A stretch of DNA of 64,000 nucleotides, taken from Coix lacryma-jobi var. lacryma-jobi (lineage: Eukaryota > Streptophyta > Magnoliopsida > Poales > Poaceae). The position numbers and the translations under genes are program-made. Below the pieces are notes generated by a model that worked only from the letters and a program-made list of their open reading frames with translations, ran no database searches and was not told where the DNA came from. This document shows positions 21,154 through 34,100 of this stretch, one piece after another; the stretch's first letter is position 1; every line of letters starts with the position of its first letter. The stretch lies in assembly GCA_009763385.1 (NCBI GenBank), contig CM019825.1, positions 23,142,278 through 23,206,277 on the forward strand, read 5' to 3'.

Positions 21154-24100
21154 ATGTCTACTATCGCAACCCCGCCGCCGCCATCGGCGGCGCAAGAGAA
21201 GGCCGCCAGCCGGAATAAGCGCAAGTACCGTGCCGAGCCACCATCCACCGAGTTGGGCCCATTCGGGCTGGAGTATCCACTGACGGCGGACTGCGTGGGA
21301 TTCGAGTTTATGTCGCCCGAGAAGGCTGCCATGGCAGCAGCGGCAGCAGCCGCTGAGGGTGTCAGCCTCGACTTCCTCCAGAACTCGTGCGAAAACTGCA
21401 AGGATCTCCACCCTACTGCAGAGGAGTTATTGGAGTGCCAGCAATATGTGAATTGGAGTGACCCAAATGAGATGCAGCTGGAGGAGATCCTTCTCAAGAG
21501 TCTGGACACCACCTTTGACAATGCTGTGAGTCTGATCACCACAATGGGCTACTCTGAGGCGGCTGCACGGGCGGCTGTTGTGCGGACAGCTGCGCAATAC
21601 AACTGGAGGGTGGAGAGCCTTGCTGGGTTTGGAGAGATGGCGCTTCAGGTTCTCAAATCGGAAGGGGACATGTTGCCAAGGGAGGGTGCCTCTGTTGAAG
21701 ACATGAGGAAAATTGAGCAGGCTGTGCTTGGCAGTATGGTTACGTTGGTAAATGAGGCTCAGCCATTCTACACCACAGGCGATGTAATGTTTTGGTTGCT
21801 TATGTCGGACATGAACGCGGCAAATGCCATGGACTATAATACTTCTTCCGTGCCAGCTGTGGCTGCTCAAGTTATTGCCCAACCAGTCGCGGGAAACTAT
21901 GAACCTGGTTCAGGTTCAAATTTGTCAGTTTCTATTACCAACCCGCAGACTGGCGTTACTTTCCGTGGAAAACTTACCCCAGTGCCACCTGGCTCTTATG
22001 GTGCTGTAAAAGTTGATTCATCAATGGCACCAGCAAGCCTGAATGTATCAAGTAGCAAACCCTCGGTATCGGGCAAGACTCAGTGTGTGATCCCAAATAT
22101 TGAGCCAAAAGAACACTCTGTTTCTACACGTAATCATTCAGAGGACCAACCATTTATTGCTGCTGCGACACAGTCTGTGAAAAATGACAAGCCATCCCCA
22201 AGCAAGAGGGGAAGCTCTAAGAGGGACTCCTTGCATCGGCAGAAGTTGACAGGCTTTGATAAAAGTTCCCGAGCATTGGGTTCCAAAGGCTCTGTTAGGT
22301 CTGGCAAGCATAGCTCTTCAGCCAGTGCAGTATTGGAGAGGAAGTGCAGGTCATTTTCAGATTCTACTACTAGCAACTTGAAGGGCTCATCAAGAGTTGC
22401 TAAAGGGTTTGCTGCAAGCATATCTGGATCAGAAGTATCAGTTGACCTTTCCTTTACTGGTACCCTTAACCCTTCTCCATCATTTGATGCCAAGGTAGTT
22501 AGTAACTCAAACCCAGCACCTGCTGCTAGCACAGATCTTTCATTGTCATTGTCCTCCTCAAGTGATAGTTTATCACCATCTTTGAATCATGATTCCAATA
22601 CTGAGGGAGTGGACTCTGGTAGCAAAATTAATTTTTCATATGACGAAGAACACAAGATCTGGATCCCACAAGATAAAAAGGATGCAATTGTCTTGATTCT
22701 TGTCCAGAGGCAGAAAGACCTGCAAGCGCATATGCGTGACTGGACAGACTGGGCTCAGAAGAAAGTGATGCAGGTCGCACACCGACTTGCAAAGGAGAAG
22801 GGGGAACTTCAGTCACTGAGGAAAGAGAAGGAAGAGGCAGATCGACTGCAAGAAGAGAGACACCATTTAGAAGAGAGTACTCGGAAAAAGCTTCTAGAGA
22901 TGGAGTCTGCAATTTCTAGGGCAAATGCCCAGCTGGAGAAGGCGGAAGCTTCTGCTCGCAGACGTGAGGTTGAGAATGCACAACTCACATTACAGATGGA
23001 AGCTGCAAAGCGACATGCAGCAGAGTCAGCAACAAATATTTCAGAGCTTTTAAAGAAGGATGAAAACAGTCGTAAAAGGTCTCAGCGTTGGGAATCTGAC
23101 AGATCCCTGTTACAAGAAGACCTTGCAGCACAAAAGAGCAAGCTATCTCGGGTTCAAGAACAACTGAAGCATGCGAAAGAGCTAAAGGATCAAGTGCAGG
23201 TACTAACTGTTCTATTTTTACCTAGTTGTAAGGTTATTTAAATTGGAAGCTAAGTAAAATAGTAATAATGATATGACCTATGCTTATTTTGTTTATTCAT
23301 GTGGTTCATGGAAATTTCTTTACTGCTATTGTACTTGACTCTATTAGGCTGTGTGCATGAATAGAATAGCTGGGCCAGTTCTTTCTCTTAGACAGAAATA
23401 CTAAATTTAATATGGTGATGTGAGGTATCACTGAGAAACTTGTAAGGTATACTAAAATATCTCACTATTTGTTGTGTGATGTGATTCCACTTTGTTCCAA
23501 CGCTACAGTATATTCCGTAATAGATAATGATGTTTTTGTGGCTTGTTTATAGCATGTACATGTTGTGACTGTTAGTAAATAAATGGTAGATAACTGGCTG
23601 TCCTAGCTATGACTGCTCTAAGCATACTTAGTATTTCATGAATATGCTGCAAACTTTTGTATGCAGAAGTTTCTTGAAGATGTTTGGAGCTTTATATGGC
23701 ATTTGCACTTAATTACTAGCTACTTGTCTACTGTTTACAGCATTAGATAAAATTGAGACAAGATTGCATACTTGACTATTTGTACTCCATTCCATATCAC
23801 CTCTATGGTTTCTCTGACCATTTGTCGAGTTTGGCATGTAATGAAAACCTTCCTTATATCTCATATCTTTCAGATGTCGAAGATAAAAAAAGTAACTTGG
23901 TACTTTTTTAGATTAGCAAGTCAAGGCAGTGAATAATAGTAGAGAAGCTGGCTTAGTGCAGACTGCTAGTAAATCTGGCTTTACGTGTTCTATACCATCC
24001 CTTTACAAGGTTCATTAATGGCCAATATTGTTATTCCTTCTAGAGACTTCTAAAAAACAGGGCATGTACGCCAATTGTGCTTCATGGATTTCTCTTTTCT

Positions 24101-24847
24101 AAATTCAATTCAAATTGATTGTGCTTGCCATTTTGAGTTGAGCGATGATTAATCCTGTATATACCACCTGTATAAGTGTTGTTAGTGTTATAAGGTTGCT
24201 AGTAAATCTACTTAGTTCGGTTTAATTTGATTCTCTCAACCCCACTCCTATTTACTTTATAACCTGCCTTCACTATATATCGTCACATCTTTGGTCTTCT
24301 CTATGATTTCGAATACTTGCAGGCAAGGTGGAAACAAGAGGAGGCTGGAAAGGTTGAGGCAATTGCCCTTGTAAGCTCAGAGAGGAAAGAGAGGGAACAA
24401 ATTGAGACCTCCATGAGATCAGAGGAGAATTTGCTGCATCTTAAAGCAGCGAATGACGCACAAAGATACAAGAATGAGATCCGTGCTCTTGAGCAGCATA
24501 TTGCACAACTGAAGGTGTCCTTGGACTCTTTAAAGGTTGCTGCCCCCAAGTGGGGAGCCGACAATAAAACCTATGCATTGCATCTTTCTGAAGGGAGAAA
24601 GAACAGCAATGCCCAAATTTTGTCCAACATAGCAGTACCCCAAGATCTCGATTTTGATGATATACAACGCGATCGGGAGTGCGTCATGTGCTTGAGTGAG
24701 GAGATGTCCGTGGTGTTCCTCCCTTGCGCCCACCAGGTCGTATGTGCCAAATGCAGCGACCTCCATGAGAAGCAAGGGATGAAGGAATGCCCTTCATGCC
24801 GGACCCCCATCCAGCGCAGGGTGTGCGCCCGCCCCGCCGGTTTCTAG
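21154..24847 (+). CDS. RING-type E3 ubiquitin ligase, RF298/MIP1-like
   Basis: Two coding exons, 21154-23199 and 24323-24847, joined in phase 0 across a 1.12-kb intron (CAG|GTACTAAC ... TTGCAG|GCA), give 855 aa. The N-terminal part has a conserved helical region (SDPNEMQLEEILLKSL ... LITTMGYSEAAARAAV). The middle is low-complexity Ser-rich. From about residue 490 there is a long coiled coil (KEKEEADRLQEERHHLEES). The C terminus is a C3HC4 RING finger: CVMC ... CAHQVVCAKC ... CPSC. This arrangement matches the plant RF298/RF4/MIP1-type putative ligases, usually 650-850 aa. It should transfer ubiquitin from an E2 to bound targets, which are unknown here. An in-frame upstream ATG (21025) would add 43 unlikely residues, so I chose 21154. 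Confidence 0.9.
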
Positions 24848-27800
24848 ATTTCTCATATACAATTTGGATTTTACTTTTTTGTTTCACCTTGATTGCTTGA
24901 TGGAAGATTGGAGAGAATAATGAGGGGTGAGTGGTGGAACTTTGACAATAATACATCGTTAAACATCAAACAAGCCCCAGTGGACAGTGGGTACTGGTTG
25001 GGTTTGTTATATGGATATACTGGCCGCTTCCGAATGCTTTGGTTTTGCTGCACTCTGGTTCTATGTCCTGTACTGTATGGTAAAAATGTCGGTCTGTGTG
25101 ATGCTTGGCAGGAAACCTGTTGATCGATGTTGTTATGCCCTGTTGCATTCATCTCTAGCTATTGAAGTTCTAAATGATGCGAGCTTCACTCATCTCCTTA
25201 ACGAGGTCTTTGGAATTTGGATGTCAGTTCTCAAGGTGCCCTCGTGCCCGGGAGCTCCAGTTCTATGATGCGACAGTGGCTTGATTGCAAGCGGTTAGGT
25301 GAAATTTAGACAGAACCCTTGTGAAAATAACTTCATAATGGGACTTGTTTAACATTGGAGTTTGTACTATATGTAAATGGGAACGGTCAGTACATTCTCT
25401 CGAGGGTGGTCAGAGTAAAGATACAATGAGTACTCGAAGCATGATGAGTTTTTACCCTATTAAGGTAAGAGTACGAGTCAATTTCTTTATCCATAGTTTG
25501 TTAATGGGTAAAAAAATAGATCTAGTGGGTTTATGAGCATGAATTTAGGGTTGTAGTACTCAAACCTGTAAACCTACGAGTTTTTTTAAACCCGATCCAT
25601 CGTAATTGAGCAAATCATATCAGTCCAAAATAACCTTACTGACTCTTCCATCTTGGTACATGTTTTTACTGTGTATATACCCATAGAAATAGAATAGTAG
25701 AATATTATTATTAGTTGTTTTAGAAATCAAAAGTAAAAGGCTACAATAAAAAAATAAAAAAAACAATGAGCATTGTGCCTTAGCACAGTCTCGAGTATAA
25801 ATTGTAGTGGGCATGCGTTTGGACACAAATTTAAACTCGTGACATGTCATGAGTTTTTTAGTAGTCAAGTTTTATGTTTGTGAGCATGGGTTTGGGATGA
25901 CAAAACCCAGCGGGTTTCTACCCGTTGCCATCTCTAGGTCATAGATCATAGTTCGAGTCTTAACGAACTCATTTTTCACTCTTTATAACATGTATGTCAT
26001 ATTTGATCGGATAAAAAAAAACCTTGTATGTCCCCAATCGAAAGTACACGTATGTGGCCAGCTCATCTCATAGAGTGATGCCGCTCTGTAAGGGTGAGAC
26101 ATGAGTTCAGGCGGTTTTTCGATCTGCATGAGAAGGTCTTCTCTTTAAGCATAATGCCTAAGACGTCATAGGTCATACCTCTGTGAATCAAGTTTTACTA
26201 TGTGTAAATAAGTCACCAAACTACAAAATGGGACTGATCTAACAGTGGGAAAAAATCAGTTGAGAATGGTTCTTATGATGCAATAGTGAGAGACGTTTGA
26301 ATTTAGAATGAATAGTTGAAAACTAAAAACTAACTCTTTTGTGTGTTGGATTGTATGCGTGGACATGTGTCGCGAGTTCACGCTAGAGTTCTACATTGCT
26401 CCATAAGAACCACTCAAGGTCACCGGTCACCTATGTGAGACAACTTGTGAAACTAACGTGGACGTCGTGTTTAGGGTTTGCATATTTATTTAGGACAATT
26501 CTAACTTAGACAGAACCGTTTTTATAGAGTTAAATGATAAACCGACTAAACTAAAAACCGATGTGGCAATCCAATTAATAAAGAACGAAAGGAAAAACTG
26601 GTGAAAACATGGTTTTAACCGAAAACAAAGTTTACTCAACATCTAAGATGGTGGAAACGACTCGAAGAAAACAAGCTGTTTCTTCTTAGGTGGGCTCTGC
26701 AATGGGAGTTCTATGCAATATGGTGTCTCACAATAGGAGCTTTGTGCCTATAGAGCGTGCTTGCCAATGTGTCATTATGTTTCATGGTACGTGTTGCCTT
26801 GTCATATTGTCATAGTCTAGAGAGAATGAGATGGAGAAAATTAGTGACAAGAATTAATATAGAGTCCATTTGAAGAAATTGTGTCCTAGAGTTTTTATAA
26901 GTGATCTATTATAAATATGAGCATATATAAAAACTACTAGAGTTAAGGTTAGGACTATCTCTAGTGTCATTGTGATGATAGACTCCATTAGAGGTGTGGC
27001 CTGGATAGCGGTTTACAACCTTTACGTTTAACGCCCTCATCCCGCATACAGTAACGAGTATTGCACAATAACTCCAAAGGATTATGGTGTTGAGTATGGT
27101 GACATACTTGACTATACTTGTGTAGTGTGTTTTAAACAAGTATCTACACCGACAAGCTTACAATGTAAATCTGTTATATCACATCCTCTTTGGGGGTGAA
27201 TTTAAGTAATAAAAAAAATTTGGAGAAATTATTTTCCTTCATTTTGGCGGTCATATTACGTCCAACCTTCCACTGTTACCAGCCCATAAAAGAGGGGCTT
27301 GAGATTCAGGATGACAATTCTACTCGTGGGTGTGAATAACTATGGATATTATACTTGATAGGTGTAAAGTGTAGATATAAAATTACGCTGTGTATATAGT
27401 ACTCTGTGCTCTCTAATTCCATTTAGCAGATCATCCGTGATACCGTGAGGCCATGGTACGGAGGTCCGTCCAAGTTTTCTTGCTCAGTTTTTTTTGTTCT
27501 TTCCTTCTTTTCCCCCATTTTTGTTTTTTTATATCAACCTACCTATTTTTCTTCTACATATTATGAATAATTTTTCTAGTTGAGAAGTCTGAAAACAAAT
27601 TATGTAAATAGATTGTACTAGATAAGTTGTGTATAGTTTTTTTAAAAGATGTTGAAAAACAAAAATTATTTGTATAATTTATGTTATTGGTACAATTTTA
27701 TTATATAAAAGTTAGCTAGAAAAATTATTCTGAATTTTTTTATGCTATATTTGTCCACTTGTAATTATATATAAATAAATATTGGGTAACAAATAGAAAA

Positions 27801-28144
27801 GTGAAATTGTTATCATATTTTTTTTGCTGATATTTATGAAAAAAAGTTGGGTTACAGATGTTATATATAGAAAAAAGGTTATCTATAAAATTATATAAAA
27901 CTATTTAGTATTATTTTTTCACCGAACTTATTCAAGACGAGTTTACGAGACCTAAATTGAAATGTTTGGGAAGCATGGGCTCCTCATTTGACTTTCATGG
28001 GCCCAACAGGCCAACACAGCTCCTCATTGGACTCTTTGCCACCGGCGGCAGTAGCTGACGGCAAGATGCCGTTAAACCGCGGCTTCCTCCCTCTCTGTCA
28101 CAGTCTCGTTCACTGCCCGTGCCGCCTACACATCCTCGTCGCCA
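24848..28144. other. 3' UTR of the RING gene and AT-rich spacer
   Basis: The first 300-400 bases are probably the 3' UTR. Beyond it no gene is seen. Near 25890-25935 the sequence CGGGTTTCTACCCGTTGCCATCTCTAG resembles, on the minus strand, the end of a grass hAT-like repeat. About 26055-26175 (CAGCTCATCTCATAGAGTG ... GAGTTCAGGCGG ... GCATGAGAAGGTCTTCTC) looks like a decayed tRNA-derived SINE. 27480-27950 is very AT-rich. GGGCCCAACAGGCC at about 27999 is a site-II-like promoter motif upstream of ARC3. Confidence 0.4.
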
Positions 28145-31100
28145 ATGGCGGCTCCCGTCCGGGCCCTCCCGCTCCCGTCGCCCGTCGGGTACCCCCGCAT
28201 GACCTTGCGGGACCGCAGCGGCTCCAGCCGGCGCCGCGCCCCCGGAGTTCGCGCGGCGGCGGCGGCGGCGGCGGAGGGTGCTTCGCTGGCGACGGAGCCC
28301 GTGGAGGTCGTCGGCGTAGGCAGCCGGAAGGATGCCGTCATTGACTTCTGCCTGGGCTCACGCACGCTGTCCTCCACCCCCATCCGCTTCTGGTACGGAA
28401 CCGACATCGGATTCCTAACTCAAACACTGCACTGTCTGGTGGTGTACGCGATGCCCAGTGTTGTTCAGGGGACTCGTGATTTGTAGAATTGGAACCCCAT
28501 CTGGCAAATTGATCAATTTCCGAAGTTAATTTAGTGTCTGACTTTGATTTACACCGGTGAAATTTAACATGGAATCATCAATGTGTGTTTCTCCATGATG
28601 CTACATCTTTTTTTTGGAAATATGTAGTTTGCAATTTGCCTTCCCGTAGTGCTTTCGGCCAAACAGAGTGGCATAATATTACTTTGCTGTGATTTTGGTG
28701 ATTTGTACTCGCCATCAGTTTTTCTGTTACTATAATCATTACTAATCCTAATATATCGTGTGCTTAACCAAGTTTTTTTCCGCAGCAGATGGGGAAACCA
28801 TCTGAAACAGTTTAAGAACCAACTCCACATTGCCAAAGTTAAAGCGCTACAGCTTGCCAGTAGGGGTGGTAAATGACCCTTTAATTTAGCCTAGCAAATT
28901 TCAGGATCGGGCTCAATAAGGATCGGACCATAATACTATATGATTTTGAACTAAAATTAGATAAAGCTTAGTTGGATTGTGAAGGAAGCATAAGGGCCAT
29001 GATCCATTACCACCCCTACTTGACCATAATACTATATGTTTTTGTTTTTCATAGTTTTTTTTGTAGTTTGTACCGAGTAGGGGGGGTTTTTCCTTAGCCC
29101 TGTCACTCACCCCCTTTTATTCTTGCTTAAATGAAATGACACGCAGCCCTCCTGCGTAGTTCGAGAAAAAAAAAACTCTCAAAAACTATGAAAACTATTA
29201 CAGCCAGATACGCCTAGGACCAACTTTGATGACGCCGTCTTCATCTGGCAAACCTCCTCTGGCATCCCCTGAGACGAACCAGTAAACCACTGTTTCCTCT
29301 ACCAGTTGGGAACAGAGATCACTTCCAGCGAAGCCAGAGCACCTGAGAAGCTGCAGCCTTGATTGACGCCACCTTCAACAACAATTCTCCCTCCTTCTCC
29401 TTTGGGCAAAGAATACTCCATTTTTGTACCATCCTCGCTATTTGGTAAAGGAGTATATCCATACTCCTCCACAAACTTTTCTGAAAGCACAAATCATTTC
29501 TAAGTTTCCAAAGACACCAAACCGAGGCAGAAGTAACAATATTCAAAATGCCATTACACTTATTACTTAACCAGAATTTACCAATGGAATCCAAGGTGCT
29601 TAACCAAGTATTAACCTAACATGTAAGTTATTCGACATTGTGAATTTGAAGATTTTCTTCTTACCAGATTAATATTCGGTGAGAGCAGGGAGTTGTTTAT
29701 GAGATTTAATTGGTTATTTTTTTTGTAGTCATAGTACAAAGAACCTTCCTGCAGCATATGGTAACCTTTTTTGTTTGATGGAACCACTGAAATTACAAGC
29801 AAATGCTTTAGTGAACTAACCCATGGTCCATTTCCAAGTACATTCTCACACACTATTTAATGTGGTGGAACATTGGTTCCCTTTACAATTCTGCAGAGTG
29901 CAGACTGCAATAGGAGTAGAGTTGTTTGCAGTGCACTAAATAGTAAATACTTCTAAAGTTTGAAACAGAAGCATGAAATATATGGATACTAATATGTTAA
30001 TTAGTAAGCTAATTAAGGACTGCATCTTGTACCTTGTCGCTTGATGTACTTGCATTTCCTAAGTCAATGTAACAAATTCTTGAAAGAGTACGTTGATGCA
30101 TCTATTTTTGTAACAAATTCAGTGTACTGTGCAATTTCTCTGTATTAATATCTCTTTGATTGAATAGTTATGATTACCCCATTGACACATAAGATTAATC
30201 TGCTAGGACGGATCCCTTATTTCTGCTGAGTATAAGCTTTGCATAAAACATTTTTTTTTTCAAATGAAGTGCTTGTTTGCTATTCGTTTAGCTGTTTTTG
30301 CATTCATCTTCTTGCTTTCTTCTCTGAATTATGTTTCAGGACAGTACATGTGCTGGATAATTCTAAAGTTCAGTTAATACAAAAAGGTCATGGAACTGGT
30401 ACTGCATCTTTCATGGACTGATTCAACGTTTTTTTTATGCGTACATGGTTTTGTGGTTTTTGTTCTCTATCTACTATCTTTAGCATGAAACTAACATCTC
30501 TCTGTTTTTCAGATGCAGTGTTCAGAGACTTGGAACCTCCCTTATTTCTTCATCCCTGCCCGCCTGCGGTTATCCTTGTTTGTGCACTTCTCATCTTTCT
30601 TTTTGACACCATATGTTGCTCTCATACTGTTTGGCCTTAGGATATTGAGTGTGCTTAGATATTGTGCTATATCCCTTACCACTCTGTTGTATAAATGAAA
30701 CACATGCTACATTTGATTTTTGTCATCCGGGACTGAGATCTGACCGCATATCTTGCTATGACTTTTTAATTTAGGTTTGTAGTGCAGGACAGGATGCTGA
30801 TCATATTACTGCAATGGACTTTCTTAGTGCTGTCAAATCTGCTGGTAATCTGGCTGCATCAATATTTTTGAAGCCCTTCTGCTTCGAGGGACAAAGAAGG
30901 CAAGTAGAGGTAAAAAATTTCTGTAGTAATTTTTTTTCTTTTCCATGAACAGTTGTGGGTGCAGGCTGCTTAAAAGATGCATACGTTCTTATAATTTGCT
31001 ATTAATTTGCATCTTATGCAGGCAGCTGATTTGATTGGCAAACTTCAATCGTGCTCAAACTTTCATATCGGTAACCCATTTCTAGCCTACCTTTTACAGC

Positions 31101-34100
31101 CATGCATTAATGTTTTGCACTATCGCATGAGAGAATAAAAAATATTAATAAATTCTTTTCTCACTCTTTCCTATTTGGGCTTTGCACTGCTTCCTTCATA
31201 ATTGACCTATACTAAGGGCTCATATTTCACTAGTTGTGTCTTATGCTCCTGAGTCCCTATTCCTGGATCGTAAGTTTGTAGGCCCTGGTGCGCATATTTC
31301 CCACCAAAGGTTGACATGATGATAAGAAGAAAATGGCTGCTGCTTGACTTGCTAAACTTAAGTTTTACAATGAGATGGTGAAACTATTCATTATGACAAG
31401 CTTAGTGAATTTTGTCCTTTCATAAATATAATAACTCCTCTTTGGTGGTGTGGATATTGATGAATGATGATTGGTATATACTCAATGTATCGATTTATTA
31501 TGGAATCTTCTGGTGTAGTTCTGTTTGTTCTCCATGCAATATTAACATCACAATATTTTTGTAATTAGCCACATCCAAGAACAATGGGCTTGTAGTCTAA
31601 AAAATTACAGTTTCATCTATACTGTCACAGTTATTGAAGCTGATTCATTGCTTGAGACGGAAGTGGAAACTCTTGCTGAAGCTTTGGAAAGTGCCAATAA
31701 TGCTGTCCTGTCAACTATTAGCATGATATCTATCATGATGTCTGTGAGTTTTTAATCCTTCTCTGCTGTACTTTTATATGAAATATTGCACTCTACTTTT
31801 CTAATCCCAATCTTGTCTATATATCAGGGTTATAATACGATGTTCTGGAGTACCCTTAATGCACAAATTAAGGAAGTCGATCCTGAGGAAGTAGCCAAGG
31901 TAATTAAGATATTTCCATACGACTATGTTCCATCATCTTGACATTAGCTTTTCTTAAATGATTCTTACAGTCTACAGCTTAACAGCTCCTCAGAAGCTAT
32001 GGGGAAGCTAGAGTTGGCTTTGGTGCTGGTTATAACATCCAGTCAGCAATTAAGCAGGCTGTCTTCCACTGTCCATTTCTTCGTGGTGGCATAAAGGTGG
32101 AATTGATTGTCCTTTTTTTGTAACTTTTAATGTGTTTATTCTATATTCTATAGGAAATGTTAAAAGGAAAATGGAAATTCGTTTATGTTTTGACATCTTA
32201 GCTTCAAGGGTGCCTGTGTAAAAAGGCCAAAATCTACTCTACATATGCATCAATGCAACTTGTATATCTGCAGAAATTTGTAGCCATGAAGTCTTTGTGC
32301 TGCCCTGTTATATTTTAACAGCACTGATTTGTTTATATATTATTTTTGTATAGGACTTGAACAATGTGGTTTTCCTCTCCCTTACAACTGCTCGGGTGTT
32401 GTCTGAAAGTGACATGATCTCCATTCTGCACATCTTTCGTCGAGTTACTGGGTTCACCAAAGATATTATATTTTCTAGAAATTCTGAACCTGATTTAGAG
32501 CCAAAACTGATAGTGGTTTCTCTTCTAACTGTCCGGTAAGTCATTGCATAGCAGCTGATGCAGAAAATTTAAATAACCGGCCTGATTTTTAATGAACCTT
32601 TCCATTTATCATTCCTTAATCATAGTCCACTACTTTAATGTACGGTCTATATCATCTTGTATTTTGTTAAGTAAATCTACCAAGCCAAGGATAATCAAGC
32701 AGGGCTAAATCTTTGAGTTGTATTGCATGTGTTGACTATCTGATTGATTTATGAATAACAAACTGAACCTGTGGTCTTGAGATAAATGTACAGCAGCATG
32801 TGTTTAGTAAAATACTTTTAGCAGACATGAGCATGAGTTTCTTACCATTTTATGCCATGGTAGTATATTCAACTATTCCCTTCCCATTCCTTATCACATT
32901 CTTGCTCTAAGACTCTCATCTATTTTGCTGGATGCTGGGTAGTGTAATATCCTTCTCACAGTTCACATAACTACTATGGTGCAATCTTTATTGCCGTCAG
33001 TGAAATCTTTATAGTTGTGGTATGTGATGCTTTTTCCGCTTTTCATGGTTATTAGATTATCGTGCCATTTTATTGGAGAAGGACCTTCAGTTTTTCATTG
33101 TTTTCTTGAATAAGGTTATATTTGAAAGAACCATTAACTGATTACTTTTTTCATCAATTGGTACTTTCTATATTTTGACAGATATGTGCAAAAATACAGT
33201 GACTCTCATTTTCTTTCTGATGTGGTCTCATGATGTTATGGATTTCAGCTTTTTAAGTGATTGTGGTGTTAATAAATATCACTATAGACTATAGTCTAGC
33301 AGCATATGTAGTCTAAAAAATAGCTGCGCAAAAGATTACTATGTTTTACTCAATGATTTGATTTGAATTTGTGCAGGTCATAGGTCAGTTATACTGTTAT
33401 GCCTTATGCATAGCAAATTAATTTATGTATTTTTTGTTTACTCACCCATTGGTGACGATTGTTGATATATTAGTGGTTGATTATGTGCTGCAATATTTTT
33501 TTTACAGAAACCACTATGAAGAAAGTGTTTCCACAGTACAAGAGGGTTTTCTTTCAAGTTTGGCCTTGCATTTTCCTTTTATATCCTCTCTTATGGGAGG
33601 AGATATCCCTGAGCAGAAACAAATTAGGTCGAAGCATTCCTTTAATCAACTGCCTGACAACAGATCTAATTCTGTAGAACAAGACGAATTCTCACAACTT
33701 TCTAATTGGTCATCTGATGCTACTGTTTCCAAATTATTCCCTGAAGAATTTGAGGATTTGGAATCTGTGAGGTAACTTACGGACTTGGCTTATTTCCTTT
33801 TGTCAGGAAAGCTAGTTCCTTTTTTTTAAAAAACAAAAAACAAAATAACTATTGTTATGACCAAGCATGTCCACTGCAATTATGTCTTAGAGACAGTAAT
33901 GATAGGAATGAGAGGATAAAACCAGAATCTCTGGAAGTTAATTTGGCTGCTGCTGGAGAAATGAGCAAAGGTGATGACAGAGGTAAAATTGTTTGTGTGC
34001 ACCACGTCCTTTGTTTTGTTTTGTTTGTATGTGCTTTTCTAACTTAAGTTTCATTGCCAGGGCATTTATTTTCACAGCAGGAACATCGTTTCTTGAGCAA

